Of a stretch of 64,000 nucleotides of DNA, positions 8,910 through 18,732 are shown piece after piece; within the stretch, counting starts at the first letter, position 1; each line of letters opens with the position of its first letter. Location of the stretch: NCBI GenBank assembly GCA_001552765.1, contig KQ959425.1, positions 81,350-145,349 of the forward strand, written 5' to 3'. The stretch is from Bacteroidales bacterium KA00344. GTDB taxonomy: Bacteria; Bacteroidota; Bacteroidia; Bacteroidales; Bacteroidaceae. The notes under the pieces were generated by a model that was not told the DNA's origin, made no database searches, and saw nothing but the letters and a program-made list of their open reading frames with translations. Both the position numbers and the translations under genes were made by a program.

Positions 8910-9629
8910 TTATTTATAAGTAGTCCCCACAGCTGTGCTCGGATCATAGTCCTCTCCTTCTTTGGGGAAAGAAGGAATGTATCTCATGTTGGCCATAATT
9001 TGGCGTTGGCGCAGTCGCATATATCCACTGGGGTTTTTCGACGAAAATTGTCTTGGATTCGGCAATGTTCCTGCAATCAGTGCGCATTCACGTCGATTTA
9101 AGTCTCCGGCCGTCTTTCCGAAATTATATTTCGCACACGCATCCACTCCATAGATGCCATCGCCCATCTCTATGGAATTGAGATACACCTCCATGATGCG
9201 CTGCTTACTCCAGGCAATCTCTATGAGCGCAGTGAAATAAGTCTCAAATCCCTTTCTCACCCATGAGCGTCCCGGCCACAAAAATACATTCTTCGCCGTT
9301 TGCTGACTAATAGTGCTGCCCCCGTATTTTTTCCCTCCTTTATTATTTATATTGCGCTTTGCAGCTGTTCCGATAGCATTAAAATCAAATCCATGATGCA
9401 ACAAGAAGCGCGCGTCCTCACCCGCCATCACTGCTACCGGCATGTGTGGCGACATTTCTTCAAGTGGTACCCAATGATGATGCATTGTGAGATTTCCGTT
9501 TTCGAAACATCGAATGACCATCAGTGGTGTTATATAAACGGGAATAAACCTATATGCCACCACAACCAATATCGTTGAGGCAAAGAATAGGCTTAAGGCC
9601 CATTTCACAAAGTTTTTCAGTAATTTCAT
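8910..9629 (-). CDS. mtgA: monofunctional peptidoglycan glycosyltransferase
   Basis: A 239-residue GT51 enzyme with one N-terminal membrane anchor (about residues 7-27) and the transglycosylase domain facing the periplasm. The catalytic motif EDARFLLHHGF begins at Glu71, and GGSTISQQTAKN is at 103-114; IMEVYLNSIEMGDGIYG carries the second conserved acidic site. There is no penicillin-binding transpeptidase domain, so it polymerises lipid II glycan strands without cross-linking. It is downstream of the OmpA-like lipoprotein gene on the same strand, with a hairpin between them, so the two may be partly coupled. Confidence 0.93.
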   Translation of the reverse strand: MKLLKNFVKWALSLFFASTILVVVAYRFIPVYITPLMVIRCFENGNLTMHHHWVPLEEMSPHMPVAVMAGEDARFLLHHGFDFNAIGTAAKRNINNKGGKKYGGSTISQQTAKNVFLWPGRSWVRKGFETYFTALIEIAWSKQRIMEVYLNSIEMGDGIYGVDACAKYNFGKTAGDLNRRECALIAGTLPNPRQFSSKNPSGYMRLRQRQIMANMRYIPSFPKEGEDYDPSTAVGTTYK

Positions 9630-9637
9630 GCCAAAAG

Positions 9638-9665
9638 GGGGATGTAGGCATATGCCAACATCCCC
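9638..9665 (-). terminator. hairpin between ompA-like gene and mtgA
   Basis: Arms GGGGATGTAGGCA (9638-9650) and TGCCAACATCCCC (9653-9665) pair with one mismatch. On the minus strand CTTTTGG follows. It stops just before the mtgA start codon and could be a terminator or attenuator. Confidence 0.5.
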
Positions 9666-9707
9666 TATTTATTCGTTTTTTGATATACTTATATTAATAT
9701 GGATCTA

Positions 9708-10376
9708 CTACTGAAGCGTACCGGCATTAGCAGCATCTACCATAGCCGGAGATGCATAGAGATAAACCTCTACACGGCGATTGACACGAGAAACCCTCTT
9801 ATCCTCAATCTCATCCTGGCTGCCCTTGCCAATAATGTTCTGCATTTGGACACCGCTTACGCCGCAAGAAGACAAATAATTAGCTACGCTCTGTGCACGT
9901 TTCTGGCTCAATGGCACATTGATTGCATCGTTACCGGAACGGTCGGTATATCCGAAGATATCTACATGGCAGTCTGAATTGTTCTTCAACACTTTGGAAA
10001 ATCTTGCCAATTCGTTCTTGCTGGTAGCATTCAGGGTAGATTGGTTTGTAGCGAACAAGATACCAGAATCAAACGTCACCTTGACAGCCTTCAATCCGTT
10101 GGCATCAGTCACTTCTTCTACCTTGGCGTTCTCTACCTGTGCAGCTGTTTCCGCAGCCACTTTATCCATATGTCTGCCAATGATGGCACCGGTACCGGCG
10201 CCAACGGCACCGCCAATAGCCGCACCAACAGCAGTATTTCCTGAAATCTTACCAATAATTCCTCCCAGCACAGCTCCAGCACCCGTGCCAATTAAAGCAC
10301 CGGTACCTTGCTTGGTTGAACAGCTACAAATAGTGAGCATGCACAACCCCATTGTTGCAATTTTAATACTCTTCAT
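9708..10376 (-). CDS. OmpA-family lipoprotein with glycine zipper
   Basis: A 222-residue envelope protein. The signal ends in a lipobox at LTICSCS, so Cys17 or more likely Cys19 is lipidated. Residues about 24-68 are a glycine-zipper region (GALIGTGAGAVLGGIIG and GAAIGGAVGAGTGAIIG) that may insert in or pack against the membrane. Residues about 105-210 form the OmpA C-terminal peptidoglycan-binding domain: VDIFGYTDRSGNDAINVPLSQKRA, then RVSRVNRRVEVYL at the end. It probably tethers the outer membrane to the wall, like YiaD/Pal proteins. A TAACTTTG box lies 32 bases upstream. Confidence 0.88.
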   Translation of the reverse strand: MKSIKIATMGLCMLTICSCSTKQGTGALIGTGAGAVLGGIIGKISGNTAVGAAIGGAVGAGTGAIIGRHMDKVAAETAAQVENAKVEEVTDANGLKAVKVTFDSGILFATNQSTLNATSKNELARFSKVLKNNSDCHVDIFGYTDRSGNDAINVPLSQKRAQSVANYLSSCGVSGVQMQNIIGKGSQDEIEDKRVSRVNRRVEVYLYASPAMVDAANAGTLQ

Positions 10377-10407
10377 AATCTTTTTTTAATTTTTAATCGT
10401 CTATATG

Positions 10408-10415
10408 CAAAGTTA
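10408..10415 (-). promoter_or_regulatory. promoter -7 box of ompA-like gene
   Basis: On the minus strand the bases read TAACTTTG, matching TAnnTTTG, 32 bases before the start codon. It is divergent from the proS promoter 43 bases away. Confidence 0.55.
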
Positions 10416-10458
10416 ATTCTTTTTTCTAAGGAAACCTTATTATCATGTTTTTTTTTAG

Positions 10459-10466
10459 TAACTTTG
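10459..10466 (+). promoter_or_regulatory. promoter -7 box of proS
   Basis: TAACTTTG fits the consensus. It implies a leader of about 100 bases before the ATG at 10570. Confidence 0.55.
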
Positions 10467-10501
10467 TGACAAAATTAAGCAAACAAAACGATTGCTGCAA
10501 T

Positions 10502-10533
10502 GGGAAACACCTACTTTGAAATAGGATTTTCCC
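10502..10533 (+). promoter_or_regulatory. inverted repeat in proS leader
   Basis: GGGAAACACCTA (10502-10513) pairs imperfectly with TAGGATTTTCCC (10522-10533), with two internal mismatches and an 8-base loop. It lies wholly inside the predicted untranslated leader. No T-box features (specifier codon, TGGNACC) are seen. Confidence 0.35.
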
Positions 10534-10569
10534 TACAGGTAAACAAAATTTAAAGACAAAGAGATAAAA

Positions 10570-12051
10570 ATGGCTAAAGAATTGAAACATTTAACCAAGC
10601 GCGCAGACAACTACAGCCAGTGGTATAACGACTTGGTAATGAAAGCAGATCTTGCTGAAACATCGCCCGTGCGAGGATGTATGATTATCAAGCCCTATGG
10701 CTATGCTATCTGGGAAAAGATGCAGGCGGCCCTCGATGGTATGTTCAAGGCAACCGGAGTACAAAACGCCTATTTCCCCCTCCTTATCCCCAAAAGTTTT
10801 TTTGCAAAAGAGGCCGAGCACGTTGCAGGCTTTGCTAAAGAGAGCGCCGTGGTGACACACTACCGCCTCAAGGCTACCGAGGATGGCAAAGGCATTGAAG
10901 TAGATCCTGAGGCCAAGCTGGAAGAAGAACTTATCATCCGTCCAACATCAGAGACGATGATATGGAATACTTATAAAAACTGGATCCAGTCGTATCGCGA
11001 TCTCCCCATTCTCTGTAACCAATGGTGTAACGTGATGCGTTGGGAGATGCGCACACGCCCATTCCTCCGCACTTCGGAATTCCTATGGCAAGAGGGACAT
11101 ACTGCCCATGCCACAGAGCAGGAAGCACAAGAAGAAGCCCGAAAGATGCTCAAAGTTTACGCTGAGTTTGCAGAAAAATGGATGGGCGTACCCGTTGTTC
11201 AAGGTGTCAAGAGCGAGACAGAACGCTTTGCGGGTGCTCTCGATACCTATACCATAGAGGCTATGATGCAAGACGGCAAGGCGCTACAGAGTGGTACAAG
11301 CCATTTCTTGGGGCAAAACTTCGCCAAGAGTTTTGACGTAACTTTCCTTAATAAGGAGAACAAGCCCGAATATGTATGGGCCACCAGCTGGGGCGTTTCC
11401 ACCCGACTCATGGGTGCCCTTATTATGGTTCATTCAGATGACAACGGCCTCGTGCTTCCTCCAAAGCTTGCTCCTATCCAGGTGGTCATTGTGCCAATAA
11501 GCAAGAACGACGAACAGCTCGATGCTATTTCCGCTAAACTTCAGCCCATCATCGACAAGTTAATATCTCTGGGCATTAGCGTGAAATACGATGATTCTGA
11601 TAACAGACGTCCGGGCTTTAAATTCGCCGATTACGAGCTTAAGGGTGTGCCCGTACGTCTTGTGATGGGTGGTCGCGACTTGGAAAGCAACACTATTGAG
11701 GTTATGCGCCGCGACACGTTGGAAAAAGAAACCGTTTCTTTTGATGGCATCGTGGAACACGTACAGGCCCTACTCGATGATATTCAGAAGGGAGTCTTCG
11801 AGAAAGCCCGAAAATATCGTGACGAACACATCTTCGAATGTGACAACTACGATGAGTTTAAAGAGCGCATCAAAGACGGTGGATTCTTCCTTTGTCACTG
11901 GGACGGAACAGCCGAGACAGAGGCTAAAATCAAGGAAGACACTCAAGCCACCATTCGTTGCGTGCCGTTTGGTGTAGAGCAGACCGAAGGAGTAGATATG
12001 GTGAGCGGCAAGCCGGCTAAACATCGCGTCATCATTGCCCGTGCCTATTAA
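10570..12051 (+). CDS. proS: prolyl-tRNA synthetase, archaeal/eukaryote-like form
   Basis: A 493-residue class II synthetase that charges tRNA-Pro. Motif 2 and 3 regions are visible: [44 protein letters not shown], and [27 protein letters not shown]. An anticodon-binding domain follows (IQVVIVPI onward), and then a C-terminal zinc-domain-like extension ending VIIARAY. Length and the absence of an inserted editing domain match the short ProS type found in archaea and Bacteroidota rather than the long E. coli type. It is a single-gene unit with a terminator about 60 bases downstream. Confidence 0.95.
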   Translation: MAKELKHLTKRADNYSQWYNDLVMKADLAETSPVRGCMIIKPYGYAIWEKMQAALDGMFKATGVQNAYFPLLIPKSFFAKEAEHVAGFAKESAVVTHYRLKATEDGKGIEVDPEAKLEEELIIRPTSETMIWNTYKNWIQSYRDLPILCNQWCNVMRWEMRTRPFLRTSEFLWQEGHTAHATEQEAQEEARKMLKVYAEFAEKWMGVPVVQGVKSETERFAGALDTYTIEAMMQDGKALQSGTSHFLGQNFAKSFDVTFLNKENKPEYVWATSWGVSTRLMGALIMVHSDDNGLVLPPKLAPIQVVIVPISKNDEQLDAISAKLQPIIDKLISLGISVKYDDSDNRRPGFKFADYELKGVPVRLVMGGRDLESNTIEVMRRDTLEKETVSFDGIVEHVQALLDDIQKGVFEKARKYRDEHIFECDNYDEFKERIKDGGFFLCHWDGTAETEAKIKEDTQATIRCVPFGVEQTEGVDMVSGKPAKHRVIIARAY

Positions 12052-12114
12052 TTGCAAATATAACGGAGCGCCGGCTCCTACAAGGCATAACGAACTGCTA
12101 AATACATTCGTATC

Positions 12115-12150
12115 AAATCCACAAAGTTCCTCAGAGCTTTGTGGATTTTT
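12115..12150 (+). terminator. proS terminator
   Basis: A perfect 12-base arm AAATCCACAAAG (12115-12126) pairs with 12137-12148, followed by T residues. Loop of 10 bases. Confidence 0.75.
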
Positions 12151-12545
12151 ATTTATCGGCTTATTCCAATGACTATAGTGATGTATATTTGCGTTTACCA
12201 AACTTTGTGCGTGTTTACTCACTTATAACCCTTAGCGCAAATGTTCACACTCAGCAAACGATTGTAATCTGCCACTATTTTCACAAGATAAATCCAAACA
12301 TTGTTGTTAGATGCAGGAACAGAAAAACGTATTGCCATAAAAAACGCATACGCAAAAGTCCATGAATAGACATTTGCGTATGTATCATTATAGTTATTGC
12401 ACCTGACAAGTTGCCACATAATACACTGCTTTTAATTCCAAAAAGCACAGTGTAAGTGTCGATTACGGAGAGCCCATTTAGGTCTGTGGCTTTATTCTCA
12501 CGTCATAAAGGATATGCCGGCAATTTCCGATTTTTTATAAACTTA
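12151..12545. other. gene-free gap between proS and galE
   Basis: No credible gene is visible. A 10-base inverted repeat CATACGCAAA/TTTGCGTATG (12347-12356 with 12373-12382) with a 16-base loop is the only structure I see; it lacks a T tract. Open frames here are short with atypical composition. Confidence 0.5.
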
Positions 12546-13583
12546 TTACATCACTCCGTCTTCACGAAGTTTCTTCTGCCAATTCCATGCAGAGCGCAGC
12601 ACATCATCCAGAGGAGCTTCGGCTTTCCAACCCAACACCTTATTGGCTTTGGTGCAGTCGCCCCATATCTTCTCAATATCTCCTTCTCTGCGAGGACCAT
12701 ACTTCCAATTCAACTTCACACCGGTTGCTTTCTCGAATGTTTCCACAATTTCGAGCGTGGAATTGCCACTTCCCGTACCAATGTTGAAATACTCCAGCGA
12801 ATCACTGTCCGTATCAAGCACACGCGTCATCGCGGCTACGTGAGCCTTAGCAAGGTCTACAACATAGATGTAGTCTCGGATGCACGTGCCGTCGGGGGTA
12901 TCGTAGTCGTTGCCGAAAATGGTCAACTCCTTACGAACACCTATTGCCGTTTGGGTGACAAACGGTATCAAATTGGCAGGAACACCATTAGGAAGTTCAC
13001 CGATATGACCTGACGGGTGGGCACCGATAGGATTAAAATATCTCAACACAATGCTCTTGATGTTGGCTCCGCTGTGGATATAGTCGCAGATGATCTGTTC
13101 GTTTATTTCCTTCGTGTTGCCATAAGGGGAGGTGGCTTTCTGGTGGGGCGCATCTTCCGTAACCGGCAAGTTCTCCGGCTTTGGCTGGCCATAAACGGTG
13201 CAACTTGAGGAGAAAATGATACCCTTCACATTGTATTGAGGCATCAGCTCCAGAAGATTGACCAGTGAAACAATGTTGTTGCGATAATAAAGCAATGGTT
13301 TCTGCACGCTCTCTCCTACAGCTTTGCTGGCTGCAAAATGAATAATGCCCTCTATATTGGGATATTTCTGAAACACAGCCTCAGTTTCAGCCTTATCTCT
13401 GAGGTCTACTTCTTCAAAGGCAGGACGTATGCCTGTGATTTTCTCTATACCGTCGAGAACGCTTTTATTTGAGTTCGACAAATTGTCAACAATAACCACT
13501 TCGTAGCCGGCCTGTTGCAATTCTACCGTAGTGTGTGAGCCTATGAAGCCCGTTCCACCCGTTACCAGAATCGTCTGTTTCAT
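12546..13583 (-). CDS. galE: UDP-glucose 4-epimerase
   Basis: A 345-residue extended short-chain dehydrogenase. The NAD-binding GGTGFIGSH motif is at residues 9-17, and the catalytic Tyr154-x-x-x-Lys158 pair lies in SPYGNTK, with the conserved serine just upstream in FSSSCTVYG. The FNIGTGSGNSTLE and DYIYVVDLAKAH segments are typical of GalE. It interconverts UDP-glucose and UDP-galactose for the Leloir pathway and for glycan precursors. It is transcribed alone; a TACCTTTG box lies 41 bases upstream. Confidence 0.95.
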   Translation of the reverse strand: MKQTILVTGGTGFIGSHTTVELQQAGYEVVIVDNLSNSNKSVLDGIEKITGIRPAFEEVDLRDKAETEAVFQKYPNIEGIIHFAASKAVGESVQKPLLYYRNNIVSLVNLLELMPQYNVKGIIFSSSCTVYGQPKPENLPVTEDAPHQKATSPYGNTKEINEQIICDYIHSGANIKSIVLRYFNPIGAHPSGHIGELPNGVPANLIPFVTQTAIGVRKELTIFGNDYDTPDGTCIRDYIYVVDLAKAHVAAMTRVLDTDSDSLEYFNIGTGSGNSTLEIVETFEKATGVKLNWKYGPRREGDIEKIWGDCTKANKVLGWKAEAPLDDVLRSAWNWQKKLREDGVM

Positions 13584-13623
13584 AAATCCTTAAGTCTTTA
13601 ATGTTGTGTTTTGAATTCATCTA

Positions 13624-13631
13624 CAAAGGTA
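13624..13631 (-). promoter_or_regulatory. promoter -7 box of galE
   Basis: Reads TACCTTTG on the minus strand, 41 bases before the start codon. No clear -33 TTG is seen. Confidence 0.55.
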
Positions 13632-13928
13632 ATAAAAAATTATCAATGTACACAAGCAAAACTGCGGATTATCGCTCATTTATAAAATAAAAAGGCATTA
13701 AGAGAGCCAGTCTTTGAGACGTTGTGTACGCCTACCCATCGTTGCATGAAGAAACAAAAACAAAGGCCTATTTGCTGTTGCTGATTTATCACAGAAAAAC
13801 AGTCTGCTAAAAGGCACGATCGACAACCAGATTGATCGAATTACAGTATAAAGATACATAATTTACCAACTTTTGTATATGATTTCATGATATTTCGCAC
13901 CAATGATAAACTTGTCAAATAAATTACA
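13632..13928. other. intergenic gap between galE and TonB receptor
   Basis: About 300 bases without a gene. I searched by eye for a cobalamin riboswitch (B12 box) because the next gene is BtuB-like and did not find one. Confidence 0.5.
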
Positions 13929-13936
13929 TACCTTTG
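13929..13936 (+). promoter_or_regulatory. promoter -7 box of TonB receptor gene
   Basis: TACCTTTG fits the consensus and ends only 9 bases before the ATG at 13946. The transcript would start about 5 bases before the start codon, so the mRNA is close to leaderless. Confidence 0.55.
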
Positions 13937-13945
13937 CATTGCTTT

Positions 13946-16024
13946 ATGAAAAAACAATTATTCAACAAGCGCTCCGCGCTCGTCTTTAAGCAATTCAACC
14001 GCAAGGGCTACAGCCTTTTTGCCGCTTTGGGCAAAGAGGTGCTCATTGGCGTACTGAGTGTCAGCACACTTTCGCACGCCCGGGCAGAAGGCATTGCCGT
14101 TCGGCCTTGTGTTGAGGCAGACTCTGTCAGCTTTGAAGAACAGCGCATTGATGAGATCCAAGTTATGGGCTCACGGGCGCCGCTGACCGCATTGCAGTCA
14201 GCCAAAATCGTTGAGGTTATCTCGCGCGCCGACATTCAGCGTGCCGAAGCACAGACCATCAACGACATTTTGAAACTATCCACAGGCGTAGATGTCCGTC
14301 AGCGCGGTGGATTCGGTGTACAGACGGACATCTCCATCAACGGTGGTACTTTCGACCAAATTGCCATTCTATTAAATGGTATGCCGCTGTCGAGTCCACA
14401 AACCGGACACACCGCCGCAGACTTCCCGGTTTCCTTACACGACATCGAACGTATCGAGGTGCTAGAGGGTGCATCTGCTCGCATTTTTGGAGCCTCAGCC
14501 TTCAACGGTGCCATCAATATCGTGACGCTTCCGGACAGCCAAAGCAATGTGCGACTTAACACCGAAGGTGGCTCTTTCGGAACTTTTGGAAGTGATGCTG
14601 CGTTGGCTTGGGCAAAGGTGTTCAATCACAAAAACACCTTGGATATGCGGCATCAGATTTCCGGAGGATATACCCAGAGCGACGGAGGTACAAGCAATTC
14701 CGACTTTAAGAAACGCCGGACGTTCTATCAAGGCTCGCTATCCACACAAGGCTTAGATGTCAATTGGCAGGCCGGCATCAGCTCGCAAGACTTTGGTGCC
14801 AACACCTTCTATTCTGCCAAATTCCCCAACCAGTATGAGGAGACACGGCGATACATGGCTTCAGTGGGAGCACGTTTTCTACCTTTCAACCTGAGCGACA
14901 ATCGGTTTCTCAAACATCTCGAATTACGTCCTATGATCTACGGACACCGAGATTTCGACCATTTTCAACTCATCAAAGGAAATCAAGGCGCCAAGGCCGG
15001 CGAAAACTATCATCGCACTGATGTCTACGGAGCTTCGCTCAATGTGAATTTCGACTGGGCAGCCGGCAAAACCGCTGTGGGAGCGGACATTCGCCGCGAG
15101 CATATCCTATCGACTACCTACGGTGAACTATTAGACGAAAGTCAGTGGAAAAACATCAAAGGCAGCGACAGGCAGTATTCCCGTGAAGGCAATCGCACCA
15201 ATACCAGTCTTTTTGCCGAGCACAACTTCATTCTTGGCGGATTCACACTGTCGGCCGGAATCATGGCCAACAAGAACACGGGGCTTGACCAAGACTTTCG
15301 GTTCTATCCCGGTGTAGACCTGAGCTACAGACCCAACGATCAATGGAAGTTTTATGCCAGTTGGAACAAGGCTCTGCGTGTACCGACTTATACCGACCTT
15401 TACACGTCAAACGTGGCACAACAGGGTGACCTTAATCTTAAGCCGGAGCGCAACTCCACGTTTAAGATAGGCACACGTTTCCGCACGCGTGGGTTTCAAG
15501 CAGTCATGAGTGGTTTCTACAGTCACGGCACAAACATGATTGACTGGGTCTATGAAACTGCCACATCGACCAAATATCATGCCATGAATATCGGCAAGTT
15601 GGACAACATGGGGTTCAATGTGGAAACCACAACCAACCTCACTTATATGTTCACCCATCATGGTGCCACAACGCCCGTGCTTCTGAAAATGGGCTACGCC
15701 TATATCCATCAGAGACACGAGACCGATCGGGAAATCTATCGTTCGCTCTATGCGTTGGAATATCTGCGACATAAATTTGTGGCCGAAATCTCCCACCCCA
15801 TCATTTCCAAACTTACAGCTTCGTGGGCTTTGCGGTGGCAACAGCGCATGAACGGTTATCATCCCTATGCCAAACTGGATGGAAAACTTACATGGGCAGA
15901 GCCTTCGTGGCAGTTCTATGTAAAGGCCGACAACATCACCTGCCATCGCTATTACGACCTGGGAGCAGTGCGCCAACCCGGCATTTGGATCATAGCCGGT
16001 GGAAATATCAAATTCAACTTTTAG
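13946..16024 (+). CDS. TonB-dependent outer-membrane receptor, BtuB-like
   Basis: A 692-residue receptor. The N terminus (MKKQLFNKRSALVFKQF, then a hydrophobic stretch ending LSHARA) is a long signal peptide of a kind seen in Prevotella receptors. A TonB-box-like region is followed by a plug domain (about residues 45-165) with INDILKLSTGVDVRQRGGFG, ILLNGMPLSSPQTGH and IERIEVLEGASARIFGASAFNGAINIVT. The rest is a 22-strand barrel ending in a C-terminal aromatic (IKFNF). No carboxypeptidase-like SusC domain is present. The size and plug resemble vitamin B12 receptors, but the substrate is not proven. The open frame extends upstream to a TTG at 13934 that lies inside the -7 box, so ATG 13946 is preferred. 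A strong terminator follows. Confidence 0.85.
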   Translation: MKKQLFNKRSALVFKQFNRKGYSLFAALGKEVLIGVLSVSTLSHARAEGIAVRPCVEADSVSFEEQRIDEIQVMGSRAPLTALQSAKIVEVISRADIQRAEAQTINDILKLSTGVDVRQRGGFGVQTDISINGGTFDQIAILLNGMPLSSPQTGHTAADFPVSLHDIERIEVLEGASARIFGASAFNGAINIVTLPDSQSNVRLNTEGGSFGTFGSDAALAWAKVFNHKNTLDMRHQISGGYTQSDGGTSNSDFKKRRTFYQGSLSTQGLDVNWQAGISSQDFGANTFYSAKFPNQYEETRRYMASVGARFLPFNLSDNRFLKHLELRPMIYGHRDFDHFQLIKGNQGAKAGENYHRTDVYGASLNVNFDWAAGKTAVGADIRREHILSTTYGELLDESQWKNIKGSDRQYSREGNRTNTSLFAEHNFILGGFTLSAGIMANKNTGLDQDFRFYPGVDLSYRPNDQWKFYASWNKALRVPTYTDLYTSNVAQQGDLNLKPERNSTFKIGTRFRTRGFQAVMSGFYSHGTNMIDWVYETATSTKYHAMNIGKLDNMGFNVETTTNLTYMFTHHGATTPVLLKMGYAYIHQRHETDREIYRSLYALEYLRHKFVAEISHPIISKLTASWALRWQQRMNGYHPYAKLDGKLTWAEPSWQFYVKADNITCHRYYDLGAVRQPGIWIIAGGNIKFNF

Positions 16025-16047
16025 TCATTAACCATTTAAAATAAGAC

Positions 16048-16081
16048 AAGGTCTTGCTCGTTCATAAGCAAGACCTTTTTT
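16048..16081 (+). terminator. terminator of TonB receptor gene
   Basis: AAGGTCTTGC (16048-16057) pairs with GCAAGACCTT (16068-16077), followed by a run of six T. It faces the convergent dnaA gene and may work in both directions. Confidence 0.85.
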
Positions 16082-16158
16082 CATTTCTCTTAACCAGAAG
16101 TATACAGGAGTGTTAATGACTACCGGCAATGGCAAATTATACCTTTGACGTATGTCGA

Positions 16159-17571
16159 TTACTGCTTCTTCAGTTTAAAGGATGTCTCGATACTGCTGAC
16201 ATCTGCACTGAATTGCTTGTCTACCAGCAACCGCTTCTCCACCTGAGCACAACTGTGCAATACAGTGGAATGGTCTCTGTTGCCCACCAACTTACCAATT
16301 CGGCTGGCCGGCATCTTGGTGTATTTCTGTGCCAGATACATGGAAACCTGACGCGCTCTCACATAATTCTGCTTGCGGCTTTTTGAATTGACTTGGGTCG
16401 GAGTCACGTTAAAATGCACACAAACCTTGTCCAATATGTCGTCAATGGTCAATGGCTCGTCGTCTACCTTTACCGCCCTCTTGATAACCCGCTCTGCCAA
16501 TCGGATGTCTATATCGCAATTGTAGACAATGGAATAGGCCATCAAGGAGTTGATAACTCCTTGTAAATCTCTGACACTTCCGCTGGCGGTTTCGGCAATA
16601 TACTGTACAACATCGCCCGGTATTTTCAATCCGTCACGACGAACTTTACTTTCAAGAATATCCACGCATAGCTGTGTGTTGGGCTTCTCCAATTCTGCTA
16701 TCAAGCCACATGAGAAGCGTGTGAGCAGACGATCGGGCATTCCCTTCAAGTCGATCGGTGGACGGTCGGAGGCTAAGATAATACGCTTACCATTACGGAA
16801 CAGGTGGTTGAAAATGTGAAAGAACGTTTCCTGCGTCTTCACAGCACTCACCCACTCCTGAATATCATCTACGATAAGCATATCTATCGTTTGATAGAAG
16901 CCGATAAAGTCGTTCAGCTTGTTCTGCAAAACGGCATTGGTATATTGCACCTGAAAGAGACGTGCACTGATATAGAGCACCCGCTTCTGTGGATACAGTT
17001 GCTTGGTTTTGGCACCAATAGCATTAATAAGGTGGGTCTTTCCACATCCCGAGGGCCCATAAATGAACATTGGGTTGAACTGCATTGTGTTGGGGTGCTC
17101 TGCAATAGACATACCGACTGAGCGCGGTAGCTTGTTGCTGTCTCCTTCAATATAGTTTGCAAAAGTCAGATGTGGGTTCAGTTGAGAATCGATTTGCTGT
17201 GGCCGGGCAGCATCAAGGATTGTAGGACCTTGGTTTGCTCCGGTACGTGCCTTGGGCTTCTCAATTCCGGCGGCCGGTTCCCCTTCGATGTCTTGAGAGA
17301 TGTTGTGTTCCTTATCGGTTACTACCCGATACAATAACCCAACTCCCGTTCCAAAACAATGGTGTAACACTTTGCCTAATAAATCCACAAAGTTCTCCTC
17401 CAAATACTCATACACGAAAGGGCTGGGTACTTGTACAAGAATCATCTTGCGAGCTTCATCGAAGTTCTCAAAGACGATTGGTTTAAACCAAGTGGTATAT
17501 ATTTGCTCGGTGACATTCTTGCGAATGAGCGCAAGCGCATTGTCCCAACGAGCATCAGGACTTACATTCAT
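16159..17571 (-). CDS. dnaA: chromosomal replication initiator DnaA
   Basis: A 470-residue DnaA. Domain I is at about residues 1-85 (WDNALALIRKNVTEQIYTTWF), followed by a short domain II linker. The AAA+ domain has Walker A GPSGCGKT at 172-179, IDMLIVDDIQEW as Walker B, and the sensor region. Domain IV closes with the DnaA-box-binding signature VGNRDHSTVLHS. The open frame continues 36 codons upstream, but a full Bacteroidota promoter (TTTG, 20-base spacer, TAAATTTG) lies inside that extension, so ATG 17571 (MNVSPDARWD) is chosen. It binds ATP and opens the origin. The long gap upstream could hold the origin, but no perfect DnaA box is seen. Confidence 0.95.
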   Translation of the reverse strand: MNVSPDARWDNALALIRKNVTEQIYTTWFKPIVFENFDEARKMILVQVPSPFVYEYLEENFVDLLGKVLHHCFGTGVGLLYRVVTDKEHNISQDIEGEPAAGIEKPKARTGANQGPTILDAARPQQIDSQLNPHLTFANYIEGDSNKLPRSVGMSIAEHPNTMQFNPMFIYGPSGCGKTHLINAIGAKTKQLYPQKRVLYISARLFQVQYTNAVLQNKLNDFIGFYQTIDMLIVDDIQEWVSAVKTQETFFHIFNHLFRNGKRIILASDRPPIDLKGMPDRLLTRFSCGLIAELEKPNTQLCVDILESKVRRDGLKIPGDVVQYIAETASGSVRDLQGVINSLMAYSIVYNCDIDIRLAERVIKRAVKVDDEPLTIDDILDKVCVHFNVTPTQVNSKSRKQNYVRARQVSMYLAQKYTKMPASRIGKLVGNRDHSTVLHSCAQVEKRLLVDKQFSADVSSIETSFKLKKQ

Positions 17572-17630
17572 TAGCAATGTGATTATGGCTTTTGGCCGGT
17601 GTAGACGATTCTTAGTCTGTATTGCACCTG

Positions 17631-17662
17631 CAAATTTAGCAAAGTTTTCCCTTATGGGCAAA
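17631..17662 (-). promoter_or_regulatory. dnaA promoter
   Basis: On the minus strand TTTG (17659-17662) is followed after exactly 20 bases by TAAATTTG (17631-17638). This is a textbook Bacteroidota promoter and fixes the dnaA start downstream of it, with a leader of about 55 bases. Confidence 0.8.
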
Positions 17663-18170
17663 TCCTCCAAAACACCCATATTGAGGACGTTTGAGTGTAA
17701 CTCGTTAATGCTCGGCTGATTAGGGATATTTTATGGAAATAGTTAAAAAAGCTCAACTTGCAACTGTCTAATATGTTGTAAATGAATAATATATTCTCAT
17801 TTACATACAGACTGGATAAATGATGTGAAACATTGAATAAAATGGAAAAGTTCCAACTGTAGAGAAGTCTACCAATGTTATCTTAAGTTGTGAAACATTT
17901 TATTTTCTTATTTATACTTTTTTTAAATAACACTACACCTCTGGCCCAACTGTTTTTCTCTCTTTTTTGCAGTTCTGTCCCGTCTACGGTTTCCCTAAGC
18001 CATACTTTTAACAAGCATACATACTCTGCCTTTGATTTAGATAAGATCATCCGAAAATAGCTTGAATAACCTGTTCAACAATGTTTTTTTTTCTTGTTTC
18101 ACTTCTATCAAAATAACAATATATGTAAAATTAGATTACCATTTTTCGATCATTATTTTATTGACAACCA

Positions 18171-18348
18171 GCGCAAGAAAGGCTATGTTACAACCCTAAA
18201 ATCAAGTCCGCAGGCTCCTAAAGATGTCCTGTATGAACAATAAATTCCGCGACATTTTGTGATGAGGCCTTAATGGCAGTATGGATAAGGTCTAATGGCA
18301 ATACGAAAGGGGCGTAATCGGATGACGATTAGGCCTTTGTCACTATTC
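18171..18348 (+). repeat. composite intergenic repeat, copy A
   Basis: An arm core GCGCAAGAAAGGCTATG begins at 18171. About 90 bases later come four contiguous 22-base units: 18261-18282, 18283-18304, 18305-18326 and 18327-18348. Units share a core like TAAGGYCTAATGGCA at a fixed phase. The arm core closely matches that of copy C (GCGCAAAAAGGACAATG). Orientation is arm then array on the plus strand. No open frame covers it. Confidence 0.65.
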
Positions 18349-18732
18349 TATTCGATATTTAATCGCAATGGATGAAATGGTAGCCCTAATGAGATTTTTT
18401 TGTAGAGGACTGATTATCAAACCTCTATATATTTTCCTAATTTTGAAGAATTCTGGATAAAAGTAAAACTGTTTTCAAATACGGGAATTATAAAAGGGTG
18501 TTTGTAAAGAAAAAACATCTGTTTTATACCACGCCAACAATTATGATATAGAACATCAGACACGAATCGTTTTGAGCAAAGACAAAACATTAAACAGTAC
18601 AAGAAACATCGCTTTATGGAGATGGGCAGAAACCCGGACAATATACAAACGCGCGCAAAGAACCTCTGTAGTCCTGCACTGCATGTGTGCTTGTATCTAA
18701 TATGAATATCAAAAAGCGATTTGACAAATAAC

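Noticed and set aside
12219..12419. 66-codon minus-strand frame
   Set aside because: It covers an inverted repeat and has no ribosome binding site or promoter.
13640..13930. cobalamin riboswitch before the TonB receptor
   Set aside because: No B12-box-like sequence found by eye, and the promoter leaves only a few bases of leader.
18261..18348. 22-base units as a CRISPR array
   Set aside because: Units are contiguous with no spacers and are too short and diverged; no cas genes are nearby.
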